From positions 34,020,001-34,084,000 of the forward strand of contig JASDFA010000027.1 of NCBI GenBank assembly GCA_035772735.1: a DNA stretch of 64,000 nucleotides, given 5' to 3'. The notes under the pieces were generated by a model. The model was not told where the DNA came from. It searched no databases and worked only from the letters and a program-made list of their open reading frames with translations. The DNA comes from Datura wrightii (lineage: Eukaryota > Streptophyta > Magnoliopsida > Solanales > Solanaceae). Of the stretch, positions 1 to 11,502 are shown in pieces. The first letter of the stretch is position 1; every line of letters starts with the position of its first letter. The position numbers and the translations under genes were made by a program.

Positions 1-577
1 ATTCCCTATGTTGCTAGTAGTTTCGGAGTCAGTCCCAAAAGCCTATCAGAACCCTTCTCAGTCTCTACTCTAGTCAGTGATTCAGTTATAGCTCGACGAG
101 TATATAGAAATTTCCCTGTCACAGTCCTTCAATAAGTCACCTCAAAAGATTTTTTAGAGATAGCCATGACAGATTTTGATGTAATCTTAGCATGGATTGG
201 CTACATTCATGTTATGCCTCAGTAAATTGTAGAACCCGTGCAATAGAGTTTCAATTCCGGGTGAGCCAGTCCTAGAGTGGAAGGGTAGTTTAGTTGTGCC
301 TATAGGTCGCTTCATTTCCTACCTTAAGGACACAAAAATGATTTCTAAGGGTTGTGTGTACCATCTACTTAGGGTTAAGGATGCTACATCTGAAACTCCG
401 ACTATCCAGTCAGTTCCTATATTGCGCGAGTATCCAGAAGTATTTCCATATGATTTATCGAGAATTCCTCTCAAAAGAGAGATCGATTTTGGTATTGACC
501 TTCTTCCCAACACGCAACCTATATCTATTCCTCGTTACAGAATGGCCCCAATTGAGATAAAGGAGTTGAAGGAGTAG
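1..577 (+). pseudogene. Element B: protease tail and linker to RT (broken)
   Basis: The first 135 bases read through part of a retroviral-type aspartic protease (IPYVASSFGVSP), closely matching the protease of element 2 at 39480-39520. A TAA near 133 and a frame change near 200 break it; the catalytic D-x-G loop lies upstream of the window. Bases 296-574 are open and encode the region between protease and RT. The frame stops at TAG 575-577, where a Gln codon is expected from the homologous position. Confidence 0.75.
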
Positions 578-1376
578 TTGAAGGACCTCTTAGACAAGGG
601 TTTCATCAGATCTAGCAAATCCCCGTGGGGTGCACCAATGCTCTTTGTCCGTAAGGAGGATGGTTCCCTTCATATGTGCATTGATTATCAGTAATTGAAT
701 AAGTTTACCATCGACAACAAGTATCCTCTCCCCAGGATTGATGATTTGTTTGACCAGCTTCACAATGCCAAGTGTTTCTCAAAGATAGACCTTAGATCTG
801 AGTATCATCAACTCAGAGTTAGGGAGAGTGACATTCCGAAGAAAGCCTTCAGGACTCAATATGGTCACTATGAGTTTGTAGTTATGTCCTTTGGACTAAC
901 AAATGCTCTTGTAGCTTTAATGGATTTGATGAACAAGGTGTTCGAACCAAATTTGGATATGTTCGTTATTGTATTCATAGATGATATTCTCATATACTCT
1001 CGGAGAGAGGAGGAGCTTGCCGCTCATCTGAGGGCTGTGCTACAGACTTTTAAGGATCGTTAATTATATGCTAAGTTTAACAAATTCGAGTTTTGGATAG
1101 ACTCAGTAGCATTTTTGGGGCCATGTGGTGTCAAGTGAGGGTGTATAGGTGGACTCTCAAAAGATAGAAGCGGTAAAGAATTGACCTAGAACAGTTAATC
1201 CTTCGGATATCAGGTGTTTCTTGGGTTTAGCTAGTTACTATCGGAGGTTTGTTGAGTGGTTTTCATCTATTGCAGCACCATTGACTAAGTTGACCCAGAA
1301 AAAAGTGAAGTTTCAATGGTCGGAGGCTTGTGAGAAGATCTTCCTAGAGTTGAAGCATTGACTCACCTCAGCACCA
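578..1376 (+). pseudogene. Element B: reverse transcriptase (broken)
   Basis: This is the polymerase domain that would copy element RNA to cDNA. The stretch 695-1060 is open and holds the finger and palm motifs LPRIDDLFDQL, FSKIDLRSEYHQ and the catalytic FIDDILIYS (about 970-1000), so both catalytic aspartates are present. It is interrupted by TAA at 692-694 and TAA at 1061-1063. The connection region (about 1064-1358) is shifted in frame and ends in TGA at 1359-1361. The last two stops lie at the same codons as stops in element 2. Confidence 0.85.
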
Positions 1377-2131
1377 GTGTTGGCCCTACCTGAGGGTACC
1401 GATGGGTTTGTGGTATATTGTGACGCCTCAAGGATAGGCCTTGGTTTTGTATTAATGCAACATGGTAAAGTTATAGCCTATGCTTCTAGGAAACTGAAAG
1501 TCCATGAAAAAAACTACCCGACTCATGACCTCAAGTTGGCAGCAGTAGTATTTGCCTTGAAGATTTGGAGACACTATCTGTATGGGGTTCACGTACATGT
1601 GTTTAAGGACCACGAAAGCCTATAGTACGTGTTCACCCAAAAAAATCTAACTTTACATAAGAGAAGGTGGTTGGAGCTTTTGAAAGATTATGATATGAGT
1701 GTCCTTTATCATCCAGGTAAGGCTAATATGGTGGAAGACACTCTTAGTAGGCTTTCTATTGAGAGTGTGACCTATGTAGATCAGGAGAGGAAAGATCTAG
1801 TGAAGGATTTATATCAGCTTGCACGACTAGGCGTTCTACTTTTTGACTTGACGGATGTGGTGTTATTGTTTAGAATCGATCTGAATCTTCCTTGGTGATT
1901 GAGGTCAAAGTTAGAAAAGGCGACGATCCTATTTTGGTAATGTTAAAGGAAGTCGTTTAGAATTAGAAACTGGAGGTCTTCTCCCAAGAGGGAGATGGAG
2001 TGCTTCGGTATCAGGATCATCTGTGTGTTCTGGGTGTTGATGATTTGAGAGATCGGATGTTGCACGAAGATCATGGTTTCAGATATTTTATACATCCAGG
2101 TGCCACCAAAATGTACCGTGACCTACGAGAA
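1377..2131 (+). pseudogene. Element B: RNase H and start of integrase (broken)
   Basis: Bases 1362-1622 encode the first part of the RNase H domain, with the YCDAS active-site aspartate and the ALKIWRHYL helix. The usual TDH motif reads KDHES. A TAG follows at 1623-1625 and the domain resumes to LSRLS (about 1755). After a frameshift the His-His part of the integrase zinc finger appears at about 2060-2130 (HEDHGFRYFIH, TKMYRDLRE), where a solo LTR interrupts it; integrase resumes at 5242. Confidence 0.85.
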
Positions 2132-2202
2132 TGTCACGACCCAAGTTTACACCCTTGCCATAACACGGGACAAGAAACCCCAAAAGGCTCGAAGTCGACC
2201 TA

Positions 2203-2757
2203 TGGCATAATCATAGCATAACACTTAACAATAGAAATGACTAACAACATGAATAAGTGGAAGCTAATAGCAAGAATCTAATAGAAACCATAAGAACAAT
2301 TTTGATCGCACTTCGATACAATGTTGAATATGTCTAAACAAGTCTAAAAGCCTTCTACTAAACTGATGAGTTGCTGGGTCAAGACCCCAGCTAACTCCTA
2401 AAGTCTGAAAACTGAAACACAAGAAAAAAAAGTAAAACATAAATAACGTCCTCGGGAGATGAGGACTCATCACTAGCTGCTGGCGTAATCATAGCATAAC
2501 ACTTAACAATAGAAACGACTAACAACATGAATAAGCGGAAGCTAATAGCAAGAATCTAATAGAACCATAAGAACAATTTTGACCGCACTTCGATACAATG
2601 TTGAATATGTCTAAACAAGTCTAAAAGACTTCTACTAAACTGCTGAGTTGCTGGGACAAGACCCCAGCTAACTCCTAAAGTCTGAAAACTAAAACACAAG
2701 GAAAAAAAGTAAAACATAAATCACGTCCTCGGGAGATGAGGACTCACCACTAGCCGC
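2203..2757. repeat. Two-copy tandem duplication, period about 278 bp, within the solo LTR
   Basis: Bases 2203-2480 and 2481-2757 are nearly identical direct repeats; both begin TGGC(A/G)TAATCATAGCATAAC and run to the GAGATGAGGACTCA block. The duplication covers the LTR end containing the GTGAGT donor-like motif (minus strand), so this LTR carries two copies of that site. Confidence 0.9.
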
Positions 2758-3104
2758 TGGGAGAGGACGAAGAGTATGTAACCACAAGGATGAGTCTGTA
2801 GACCTTTATCTATTTCTTGAAATGATATAGCACATAAAGGCGTGTGGTCAGTACTTGAAATGTTCTGAGTATGAGGAAAATGTAAATAAACTAAAACATG
2901 CAAGTGTACAAAAAGGAAATAGACCAAACACTTTAATTATAATATAACTAAATGGAGATGCAACAACCTTATATGAGATATACATACACATTTTAATGTA
3001 ACAACGTTATAAGGGCATTTACTGAAATATGATAAACCGATACACAAGGTTATAAATTGAACCAATATAGAGGACCGAATCCATGACTGATATCATAAAG
3101 GGTC

Positions 3105-3480
3105 CCTGACTGTCTAAGGGAGAGTCCCTGACTATCTAAGGGAGCGTCCTTGAATGTTAATGGGAAACATTCTCGGCTAGAGAGGATCCTTGACTGTCGA
3201 AGGGAGAGTATGCTATGATATAGAGAGTCACTGGCTGACCAAGGGAAATGTTCTCAGTTAAAGAGAATCCCAACTGACTAAGGAAAGTGTTCTCACCTAT
3301 GAAGAATCCCGACTGACTAAGGAAAACATTCTCAGCTAAAGAGAATCCCGACTGACTAAGGGAAACCTTTTCGGCTAAAGAGAATCCCGACTGGCTAAGG
3401 GAAACCTTCTCAGCTAAAGAGAATCCTAACTAACTAAGGGAAACCTTCTCAGATAAAGAGAATCCCGACTAGATAAGGCT
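3105..3480. repeat. Minisatellite of about 39-40 bp units in the solo LTR
   Basis: Imperfect tandem units around AGAGAATCCCGACTGACTAA followed by GGGAAACCTTCTC, about nine copies. The same unit on the opposite strand occurs in both element A LTRs (27005-27240 and 32060-32290), so the array is an old component of this LTR group. Confidence 0.85.
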
Positions 3481-5241
3481 AATCTAAATTGCAACAGCTA
3501 ATCAGAGACGAGAAACATTTACTGATTTCATCATACAATATTTGTTTCGATCTGATTAGAGCTACCTTCAATTACGCACAAGAACAACAGTCTGAAATAT
3601 TATTCTCATTCTTTATCATAATAATTCACATTGTCACCCAGTCAAATCAATATTTGCTCAAGTATCTTGCACTAACGAGCATGCCATAGATTCATAGTAT
3701 GCATTATACTTCACGACATTCAAATTTCGAATTCATCTCATTCAACATGTATCATATGGTCATGCATGGTCCATAGGTTCAATTCATACTTTAACATAGA
3801 TACAATTCTTCATTTATTTAGATTTACAGAAAACCCATATATTTAAACATTTGCAACAAAACCATGGGAGAAGCATACATTGTCATTTCATAATTTACTC
3901 CATTCATGAGAAAACTGCAATAATTAGTCCATTATCATAGATTCACCTCATACCCAATCAATTCCATTGAAAGCATAGTGATACTACATCATTTACCTTC
4001 AATTGTTCAAGCCCATAAACTCTAAACTCATCTCAAAATAGTTATCAATGGAATAATCGGGTTATTAGGGATAATCATACGATATTCACATATCTTAAAA
4101 ATGGACATGAGTTACTACGATAATCAAGTGAACAATAGTAAAATCTCATTCAATGCTCAAGAAAATTTATGATGAACATCCTATACTCATGCATTTCCAT
4201 CATCTAACCCATCATGCGAGATCACCCATTAATTTATATCCCAAATTATTTCATAATCATAGTATATTTTACCATTCAAAGAAAACGTATAAGAAATTAC
4301 CCATCACACAAACCCTAGGTCATGCTTTTCTAAATTAGTTGAAATTAGGCTTTTGATAAAAACATTTTGGGGCACAAGGATGGAAGATTATCCTTGTTGA
4401 AAACCTGACATACCTGGTAGAATAGGCCTTGCTCGAAATTTTCTTTGAAGCTTTGATGAACACCTTGGAGAAATCCTTGAATCTTGAGAAGAGAGGAGGA
4501 AGAAGGGTTTGAGGGAGTATTTTGAGAAAATGAGAGATTAGGCTTAGGAAAACCCTTAAGAACGTCCCCTAAAAATATTAAAATGACACCACTTAAGAAC
4601 TAGGAGCATAGAATTTTACCAAATTACCCTTGAGATAACATGAAAAATTCATCGACCTAGGACCACGACCCTCACCATAACTTGTTGGTCCTCACCACAA
4701 CTCGTGGTGACCTTCCATTAGGTGCAGTGGAATTTCCTCATGACTTTAGCTTCTCCAAACAACGACTAACAGGACGGGTCATTAGTTTCTCTAACGACTC
4801 ATCAAAACCATCCATTAGATGCACTGGTTACTTAACTGGTGGCCCAAATAATGACTGACATGATGAGTCATTGCTAGAACTAATTATTCTCGTTCCTTCC
4901 ATCACCCACACTGGACCAACCCTCATGTCCCTTCCAATGACCGATACCACGAGTCATTGCTAGCTTCAACGACCCATTACAATCATCTGTTGCCACCACT
5001 TGAAAACCCTGGGCTCCAACCCACGACCACTTACAATGACCCATCATAGACACCAACGAGTCGTTACATGACTCATTCCTTCCTAGTAGCCTAGCCTGAA
5101 ATCTTACCACGACTACTTCCACGACCCGTTAGAGGGACCAACCACACATTAGAGAGTCGTTTTGAGGTCATTTTGCAATTTTATTGTTGAACTCATTTCA
5201 ACTCTGGGTTATAAATCTTGAAAACTTTTGGGGTGTTACAG

Positions 5242-6450
5242 AGAAGTCTATTGGTGTAATGGTATGAAGAAGGAGATAGCAGAATTTGTGGCTAAGTGTT
5301 CAAACTGTCAACAGGTGAAAGTGGAACATTAAAGACCTGGAGGTGTGATCCAAGACATTAGTATCCCTACTTGGAAGTGGGAGGAGATCAATATAGACTT
5401 CATTATAGGGTTTCTTTTTACTCGTCAATAGTATGGCTCTATTTGGGTGCTTGTAGATAGGTTGACTAAGCAGCTCATTTTCAATTGGTCAAAATTATTG
5501 ATTCGGTAGAGGATTATGCCAAATTGTACATTTAGGAGTTATTTCAGTTGCATGGAGTGCCTTTGTCCATCATATCAAATAGAGGTACTCAGTTTACCTC
5601 CAAGTTTTGGAGATCATTTCAGAAGGGACATGGCACTCAGGTCAAGCTTACACATAATTTCACCCACAAACAGATGGTCAGGTGCAGAAGATCATTCAGA
5701 CTATAGAGGAGATGTTGAGAGCATGTGTGATTGATTTCTAGGGTATTTAGGATGATCATTTATCTCTCATTGAGTTTGCATATAATAACAACTACCATTC
5801 CAGCATTCAGATGACTCCATTTGAGGGTCTTTATGGGTAGAGATGTAGATGGCCTATTGGTTGGTTCAAAGTCGGTAAAGCTACGTTGATAGGACTAGAT
5901 TCAGTTCATGAGGCTAAGGAGAAGATTCAGCTTATAAGGGAAAGGTTAAAAATAGCCCAGAGTCATCAAAAGTCCTATGAAGTTGTGAGCAGGAGAGAAC
6001 TTGAGTTTGAAGTTGATGATTAGGTATTTCTGAAGGTATCTCCCATGAAGGGAGTGATGAGGTTCAGAAGGAAGGGGAAACTTAGTCCTCGTTATGTTGG
6101 CCTGTACCATATTGTTAGAAATGTTGGAAAGGTGGCCTATGAGTTGGAGTTTCCCTCAGAATTGTCTTTATTTCATACAGTCTTCCATGTATCTCTCTTA
6201 AAGAAGTGCTTGGGTGATCCGACTTTGGTTGTTCCGGTGGAGAGTGTAGGTGTGAAAGTTAGCCTTAGTTATGAGGAGGTTCTGATGGATATACTTTATC
6301 ATTAGGTTTGAAAACTAAGAAACAAATAAGTAGCTTCAGTAAAGTTTTTGTGGAGAAATCAGCATGTTGAGGGAGCTATGTGCGAAGCCGAAGTAGATAT
6401 GATGGCTAAATACTCACATCTATTCGCTTCCGACATAGTTCCAGCTTGAG
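5242..6450 (+). pseudogene. Element B: integrase core and chromodomain-like C-terminus (broken)
   Basis: After the target duplication the zinc-finger cysteines appear (CSNC, about 5300), then the catalytic core with WEEINIDF, the NRGTQFTSKFW region, and a degraded motif where the catalytic Glu is expected. The GKLSPRYVG, HVSLLKK and WRNQHVEGA motifs of the C-terminal part follow; 6045-6302 is open. Stops include TAG at 6303-6305, a Gln codon in element C, and the same codon is TAG in element 2. Integrase would join element cDNA to the chromosome; this copy cannot. Confidence 0.85.
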
Positions 6451-6681
6451 GTATCAATTTCCTTCCTAGTAACCCATTCAGTTTCATGTTTGGTTCATGT
6501 TCCCTGGTTTCTTTCATGTCAATGCATGTATGTATGATCCATGAATTCAGTTAAGTTATGTGATTCAGTCTGGAGTTAGTCACTCCATCAGTTTTCAGCT
6601 CTAAATGTTCAGTATTTGATAAGGCAGTTGCATTTATTAGATTTTAACTATGTTTACCCATATTCAAGGATGAATGTTCCC

Positions 6682-6695
6682 AATGGGGAGATATT
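6682..6695 (+). other. Polypurine tract of element B
   Basis: AATGGGGAGATATT lies between AGGATGAATGTTCCC and the LTR start; other elements here have AAGGGGGAGAT at this point. It would prime plus-strand DNA synthesis. Confidence 0.75.
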
Positions 6696-8894
6696 TTAGT
6701 ACCCCAAAAGCCATATGATCAAACCCAAGGGTTGAAACGGAGAAAATAAAATTTTCTATACCAGACCACAAGACCAATCGTCTAGTGACCCATGCGGTGC
6801 ACCATGAGTTGTTAAGTGACTCATGGGAAAGAGGGTGGAATTGGTTGGATACTTGGATTTGGGATTGACCACGGGTGAGAAAATGAGTCGTGGTCGGGAC
6901 CAAGAGTCATCAAGTCACTCGTGGACAGAGGTTGGCATGAAGTGGAATATTTGGGTAGTGTAGGTTACGACTTGGTCACCACGAGTCAATGGGTACGCCA
7001 CGAGTCCTGGTTTCACTCATGGTGGCCCTCAAAAGATACGTTTCTAGTGTTGTCCATAAATGCATACCATGAGTCATGGTGTTGGCGATGAATCATCCAG
7101 TCCCTCGTCGGGACTGGCAGTGAGTATTTTCCTATGAATTTATTAAAGGCTTTTCTGTAATTCCTAAATTCTTAAGACCTAAAATACGTCATCTTAAGAT
7201 CGGATAGGTGTGTTTTAAGAGTAGTAACTCTACCAAAACCTATTCCCCTCTATGTAATTAAGTCTAGAAGCTCCTAAGGGTGATCAAGCTTATAATTATC
7301 AACTTCTTCCACAAATTCCTTTGGGCTCTCAAGAGGGTTGTAAAATTAGATTCTCCCAGGTGTTAGGGTTATGAATGGGTGTATTCATCCACACCCATTC
7401 CCAATCCCTCTTTAATTTTATGAAAATTCTGGCTGATGAATCTATTGGGTTTTAACCAAACATGTGAATTCTCTAAGTATCAATCATCGGTATGATCTAT
7501 ACATGTTTATAATATTGAATTATGATTCATGGGATTATTTTACAATGTTTTCTATTACAAATTATGTTTTCAAGTTTTACAAATTATGATGCCTACCCGT
7601 GGAAGTTCATGAAAAGTTGAGATTATGATATATGTATTCAATCATGATGAGATGTATATGATGAAAGTATTATTTCAAATTACCCATGTCCATGTTCATT
7701 TTTTCTAATGTTCAAGTCTATTTTAATCATGTATAAGTATTTGGCAAACCCATATGATTAAGTATGTTTCATGATTTATCTAAATTTCATGTTATTAGCT
7801 TACTACATCGATATTGGAGTCTGGAGTCCCACTATTTTCAGCTTGTGGTATGGTTTGAGCCTAAGGCTCTTCATGTTATTTTTTAAAATATGTATGTCAT
7901 GTCATGATTGAGCTTCGTCACTTGATGAAGGTCAGCTTCATTGAAAAACAATGGAGAGAATATGCATATTTTTAGGAGTAATGTCTAGCACCAAGTAGGC
8001 TAAGGGTCAATCAAACCTATGCCTCATAACTATGTGCCAAAGTAGGTATGTTCATATTATTGGGGACCTCTATTGTGAGCTTCCCCTTCCTTCAATGGAC
8101 CTTCAGCTTGATACCGATATCATGGAAGCGTCCTTAGTCCTGTCAAGGCTTTGGACGGCTCTGCACACTTGAGTGTAATAGTTGGGACCACGTGAGCTCT
8201 ATCGTGGTAATGTCGATTATAAGACGAGTCTCCCATTGTTCCTCATAATTTTAGTTATGCATGTTCATTAGTCATGATATTATGTTTTAGCAGGTTTGAC
8301 TCAATGTTCAGTTTTACTATGATTATTAGTTTTCAACTTTGGGTCATTCGATTCAGTTATGCTTCAGTCATGTTTTCAGATAATATCATGCAAGCCCTAC
8401 TCTCAAACCCTTATGATGAAATGTTTTATGTTATGCCTGATCACCTATTTTACTTACTTAGCAGTTTTTACTTACTTTGCATACTCGGTACATTCCACGT
8501 ACTGATCGCATACTCTATGCTGTAATATTTTATGATACAGGCTCAGACATTCAGGCTCAATCCCCCCGATAGCCAAATCCTTAGTGTTAGCACCTTCCAA
8601 CCAGAGCTGGTGAATCCTCATGTTTCGAAGGCCCTTCTTTTCAGTTATATTTTCAGTATTTTCAGTTTCAAACTTTATTGAGTTACTTGGATTCTTGTCC
8701 CATCAACTCGTCAAAAGTAGTGGCTTATAAGACATAGTATGAATTTAGCTTCATACTTTTGTTATGTATTCAGATATTCAATGTTATCAGATTTTCAGAC
8801 TTCCACTATGTTATATATGTTAGACTTCCTCTTTTGTCTATGTTGAGATTTAGATGTCATGTTCATGCCATGTGTCAACTATGTTCGGTTCGTG
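6696..8894 (+). repeat. 3' LTR of element B (end altered)
   Basis: The LTR starts TTTAGTACCCC (TG lost) and holds the same ordered motifs as the other gypsy LTRs: an ACGAGTCGTGG-type palindrome block (about 6760-7110), the conserved GTC-TTTT motif (7181-7198), CCCAGGTGTT donor-like site (GT at 7360), GTCTAGCACC block (about 7986), ATGATACAG acceptor-like site (8531-8540), GGTGAATCCTCAT (8609), and a CCCATCAACTC block. No terminal CGTGACA is visible; at about 8895 it changes to family C LTR sequence. Confidence 0.75.
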
Positions 8895-9114
8895 ATACTA
8901 GGTTCCCAAAACTATGTTCCACTATAGGTTATTAGCCCGAATAGACCCCAGATAGTGATCACACAGCTTAGCTAGTATACCCTGGCAAAGTACAGTGGGC
9001 CCTCTTCCACGGGGTGTATACATCAAGATCCACATCTATCTCATGTGGTTATATGTCGATTATAGGCTCTCCTATAGTCAAGTACAGTCAAAGTTCTCAG
9101 TCCAGTCTAGTCTC
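8895..9114 (+). repeat. Fragment of family C LTR (middle part)
   Basis: This stretch resembles 13120-13330 of the element C 3' LTR (CCAAAACTATGTTCC, GGGGTGTATACATC, CATGTGGTTATATGTCG) but is placed before, not after, sequence matching the beginning of that LTR. It therefore marks a rearrangement. Confidence 0.7.
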
Positions 9115-10138
9115 GGGAGTTGAAGTTGGAAACTACAGAAAAACCTGAAATTTTGCACCAGGACGACTCAAGGTATGAATCGTGGTGAGGACCTACAACT
9201 CGTGACTCGAGTCGTGATGAATTTCGGGAACCTAAGGTCATGTCATGGGTGGTCCTATGAATCTTGACGTGTAGGTACAACTCATGGGTAGGAGTCGTGG
9301 TGAAATTCTCAGTGGTGCTGTGTGAATCGTCACGGGTCATGGTAAGACTCGTAGGATGTAGCAACGAGTCGTGATGAGGAGTCATGGGTAAGTCGTATTT
9401 GGTATGGGTGGATGATACCACGACTGACAGTACGACCAGTATGATGGTACTACTAGTCATGGCAAGATTCAGAAGATAGAAAAGTGGAGAGGTGACCACG
9501 AGTCATGACTTTGTGATATGACTCGTGGTCGGGGCCAGAACTATTTTTCAGGGAAATTTCATCAAGGGAAAATTTGACTTTTCTATGCTTTTGGACCCTA
9601 AACCACGTCCTTTTATCTCCGGTTTTAGACATTTTAGTGGCGAAATGGTTCTTTCCCTCATTCCCCACTCAGACTTCCAAGAAAAAGTATGCAGAGTTCC
9701 TCTGATGGCAATTCAGAGCAACAACTAGGGCAGCCTTTTCTTCTCAGTTCCTCGAGGAAATTCTTTGAGTTTTTCACTATGTATGTAGGAATACAACAAG
9801 GGAATTGTCCTTCCCTTGTGTCCCCCAAAGCCCTCCCATAATTTTCCCTATTAGTTTTAGCCCTGAGTTTTTGAATACGAATGAATTTCATGCTAATTAT
9901 CTTTAATTTAGCTTGGAATAATATCCATGTTGGTAGTTCATATTATCTTCATAAGTTCTTAATTAAATTGCCAATGTTCGTACAAAAGTAAATTGAAGCC
10001 CTAAATTCTCACATGAAGTTTGTTTGCTTGTTAATTCCCCATTTAGTGAATGAAGCATGTTTTGGTGAAATTCCTTGTAATTCTTATTATATATATGATG
10101 AGCAAATATCCTAGCGATAAGAATGATTTTAGCTTTGT
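9115..10138 (+). repeat. Truncated 5' LTR of element C
   Basis: It is co-linear with 11536-12580 of the 3' LTR: palindromic ACGAGTCGTGG-type repeats (9180-9540), AAACCACGTC motif (9600-9617), GTATGTAGGA (9781) and the CGATAAGAATGATTTT tail. It lacks the first 30 or so LTR bases and everything past the tail; at 10139 it runs directly into integrase sequence, so gag, protease, RT and RNase H are deleted. Confidence 0.8.
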
Positions 10139-11258
10139 AAGAATTCGTAACTAAGTGTCCGAATTGTCAACAAGTCAAGGTAAAGCATCAAAGGCCAGGA
10201 GGCATGACCCAAGACATCAGTATACCCATGTGGAAATGGGAAGGAGTAAATATGGACTTCATTATAGGTTTATCTTGGACTCGTCGGCAGCATGACTCAA
10301 TCTAGGTGGTAGTAGATCGGATGACCAAGTCAGCTCACTTCCTCCTTGTCAAAACCACAGACTCAACAAAGGACTATGCCAAACTTTATATCCAGGAGTT
10401 AGTCAGACTTTATGGGGTGCCTTTGTCCATTTTTCAGACAGGGGAACAAAGTTCACCTCGCACTTCTGGAGGTCCTTTCAGAAGGGACTAGGCACCCACG
10501 TGAAGCTTAGCATGACTTTTCATTCGCAGATCGAATGACAAGATAAGCGAACCATTCATACCCTGGAGGATATGTTAAGAGCATGCACAATTGATTTTAA
10601 GGGTAATTGGGATGACCATTTGCCTCTTATCGAGTTTGCGTACAACAACAGCTACCATTCCAGTATTCAAATGGACCCGTTTGAAGCACTGTATGGTAGA
10701 AGGTGTAGATCTCCTATAGGGTGGTTTGAAGTCGGTGAAGCTTCTTTTATAGGGCCAAACTCGGTTCACTAGGCAATGTAGAAAGTTCAGCTCATCCGAG
10801 ATAGGCTGAAAACAGCACAGAGCCATCAGAAATCTTTTGCCGACGTGTGGAGAAGAGAATTGGAGTTTGCAGTTGACGACTGGGTATACCTGAAAATATC
10901 GCCCATAAAAGGGGTAATGAGGTTCGAAAAGAAGGGAAAGGTGGCCTATCAGCTAGAGTTTCCTTAAGAACTAGCAGTTGTACACCTAGTTTTCCATGTA
11001 TCACTTTTGAAAAAGTGTATTGGAGATCCAACCTCTGTGGTTCCATTGGATAGTGTGGCATTCAAGGATAGTCTCACCTATGAGGAGGTACTAGTCCAGA
11101 TCCTTGACCGTCAGGTTCATAAATTGAGGAACAAGGAAGTAGCTTCAGTAACGGTGTTATGGAGAAATCAGCATGTTGAGGGAGCTACGAGGGAAGCTGA
11201 ATTGGATATGATGGCTAAATACCCCCACTTGATCCCTACTGGTTCAGTTTCAGTTTGA
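10139..11258 (+). pseudogene. Element C: integrase core and chromodomain-like C-terminus (broken)
   Basis: This begins within the integrase zinc finger (CPNC-type motif altered) and continues through the core, with several early frame changes. The part from about 10572 is better preserved (LPLIEFAYNN, GRRCRSPIGWFEVGEA). About 45 bases are missing near 10940, joining FEKKG directly to KVAYQLEF; the deletion lies between GGGAAA repeats. The C-terminal stretch 11007-11255 is open and includes the WRNQHVEGA motif and the intact Gln codon that is a stop in elements B and 2. It ends TGA at 11256-11258. Confidence 0.85.
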
Positions 11259-11489
11259 GGTATCAATTTTTGCCCTATACCTCGAATCAGTTTTTCATGT
11301 TTGGTTCATTCTTGCAAGTTTGTTTTATGATATGATATATGTATATGATGTCGGAATTCAGTTCATCTATGTAGTTCTTTTCGGGGGTAGTCACTCCATT
11401 AGTTTTGGCTTAATTGATCAGTATTTGCATATGTTAATTTAATGTTTCTGGTTGCTGCTTGTTTCCTACATTCGAGGTTGAATTTTTCC

Positions 11490-11502
11490 AAGGGGGATAT
11501 AT
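11490..11502 (+). other. Polypurine tract of element C
   Basis: AAGGGGGATATAT immediately precedes the LTR start TGTAATGCCC and follows the GAGGTTGAATTTTTCC segment typical of these elements. Confidence 0.85.

Larger units (their letters stand above)
2132..5241 (-). mobile_element. Solo LTR (gypsy, reverse orientation) with perfect TSD GAGAA
   Basis: Read on the minus strand this 3.1 kb unit begins TGTAACACCCC (5241) and ends CGTGACA (2132), as the other gypsy LTRs here do. It is flanked by GAGAA at 2127-2131 and 5242-5246, a perfect 5-bp target duplication, and removing it rejoins the integrase of element B. No internal coding region is present, so it is a solo LTR produced by LTR-LTR recombination. 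It is related to the element A LTR: it shares the 39-40 bp minisatellite, the leader splice-like motifs (minus-strand GT donor at 4413) and the GTGAGTCCTCAT block, but its first bases differ, suggesting another subfamily. Confidence 0.93.
1..8894 (+). mobile_element. Ty3/gypsy chromovirus-like element B, degraded, 5' end outside window
   Basis: The plus strand carries, in the order expected for Ty3/gypsy, remains of protease, reverse transcriptase, RNase H, integrase and a chromodomain-like C-terminus, then a polypurine tract (6682-6695) and a 3' LTR starting near 6696. The integrase is split at 2131/5242 by a solo LTR. The C-terminal motif pattern (WRNQHVEGA) is the one seen in plant chromoviruses of the Tekay/Del type; the clade is my inference. 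Numerous stops and frameshifts make it non-functional. The right end near 8894 is approximate, because the LTR lacks a recognisable terminus and passes into sequence of LTR family C. Confidence 0.85.

Noticed and set aside
2360..2380. CTGATGAG motif suggesting a hammerhead ribozyme (retrozyme)
   Set aside because: No GAAA core and no flanking helices; it is the reverse complement of the conserved CTCATCAG block of the LTRs. The TRIM LTRs likewise lack hammerhead motifs.
3105..3480. Regular about 39-bp repeats that might suggest a CRISPR-like array
   Set aside because: There are no unique spacers between conserved repeats; the whole unit repeats with mutations. It is a minisatellite inside a plant LTR.
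4880..5122. Minus-strand open frame as a small host protein
   Set aside because: It lies within the palindrome-rich block of the solo LTR, and comparable frames appear over the same block in other LTRs (9107-9499, 11534-11755) without shared protein sequence.
8274..8525. Hydrophobic open frame resembling a membrane protein
   Set aside because: It is T-rich LTR sequence of element B; no start context or homologous frame exists in the matching LTR regions.
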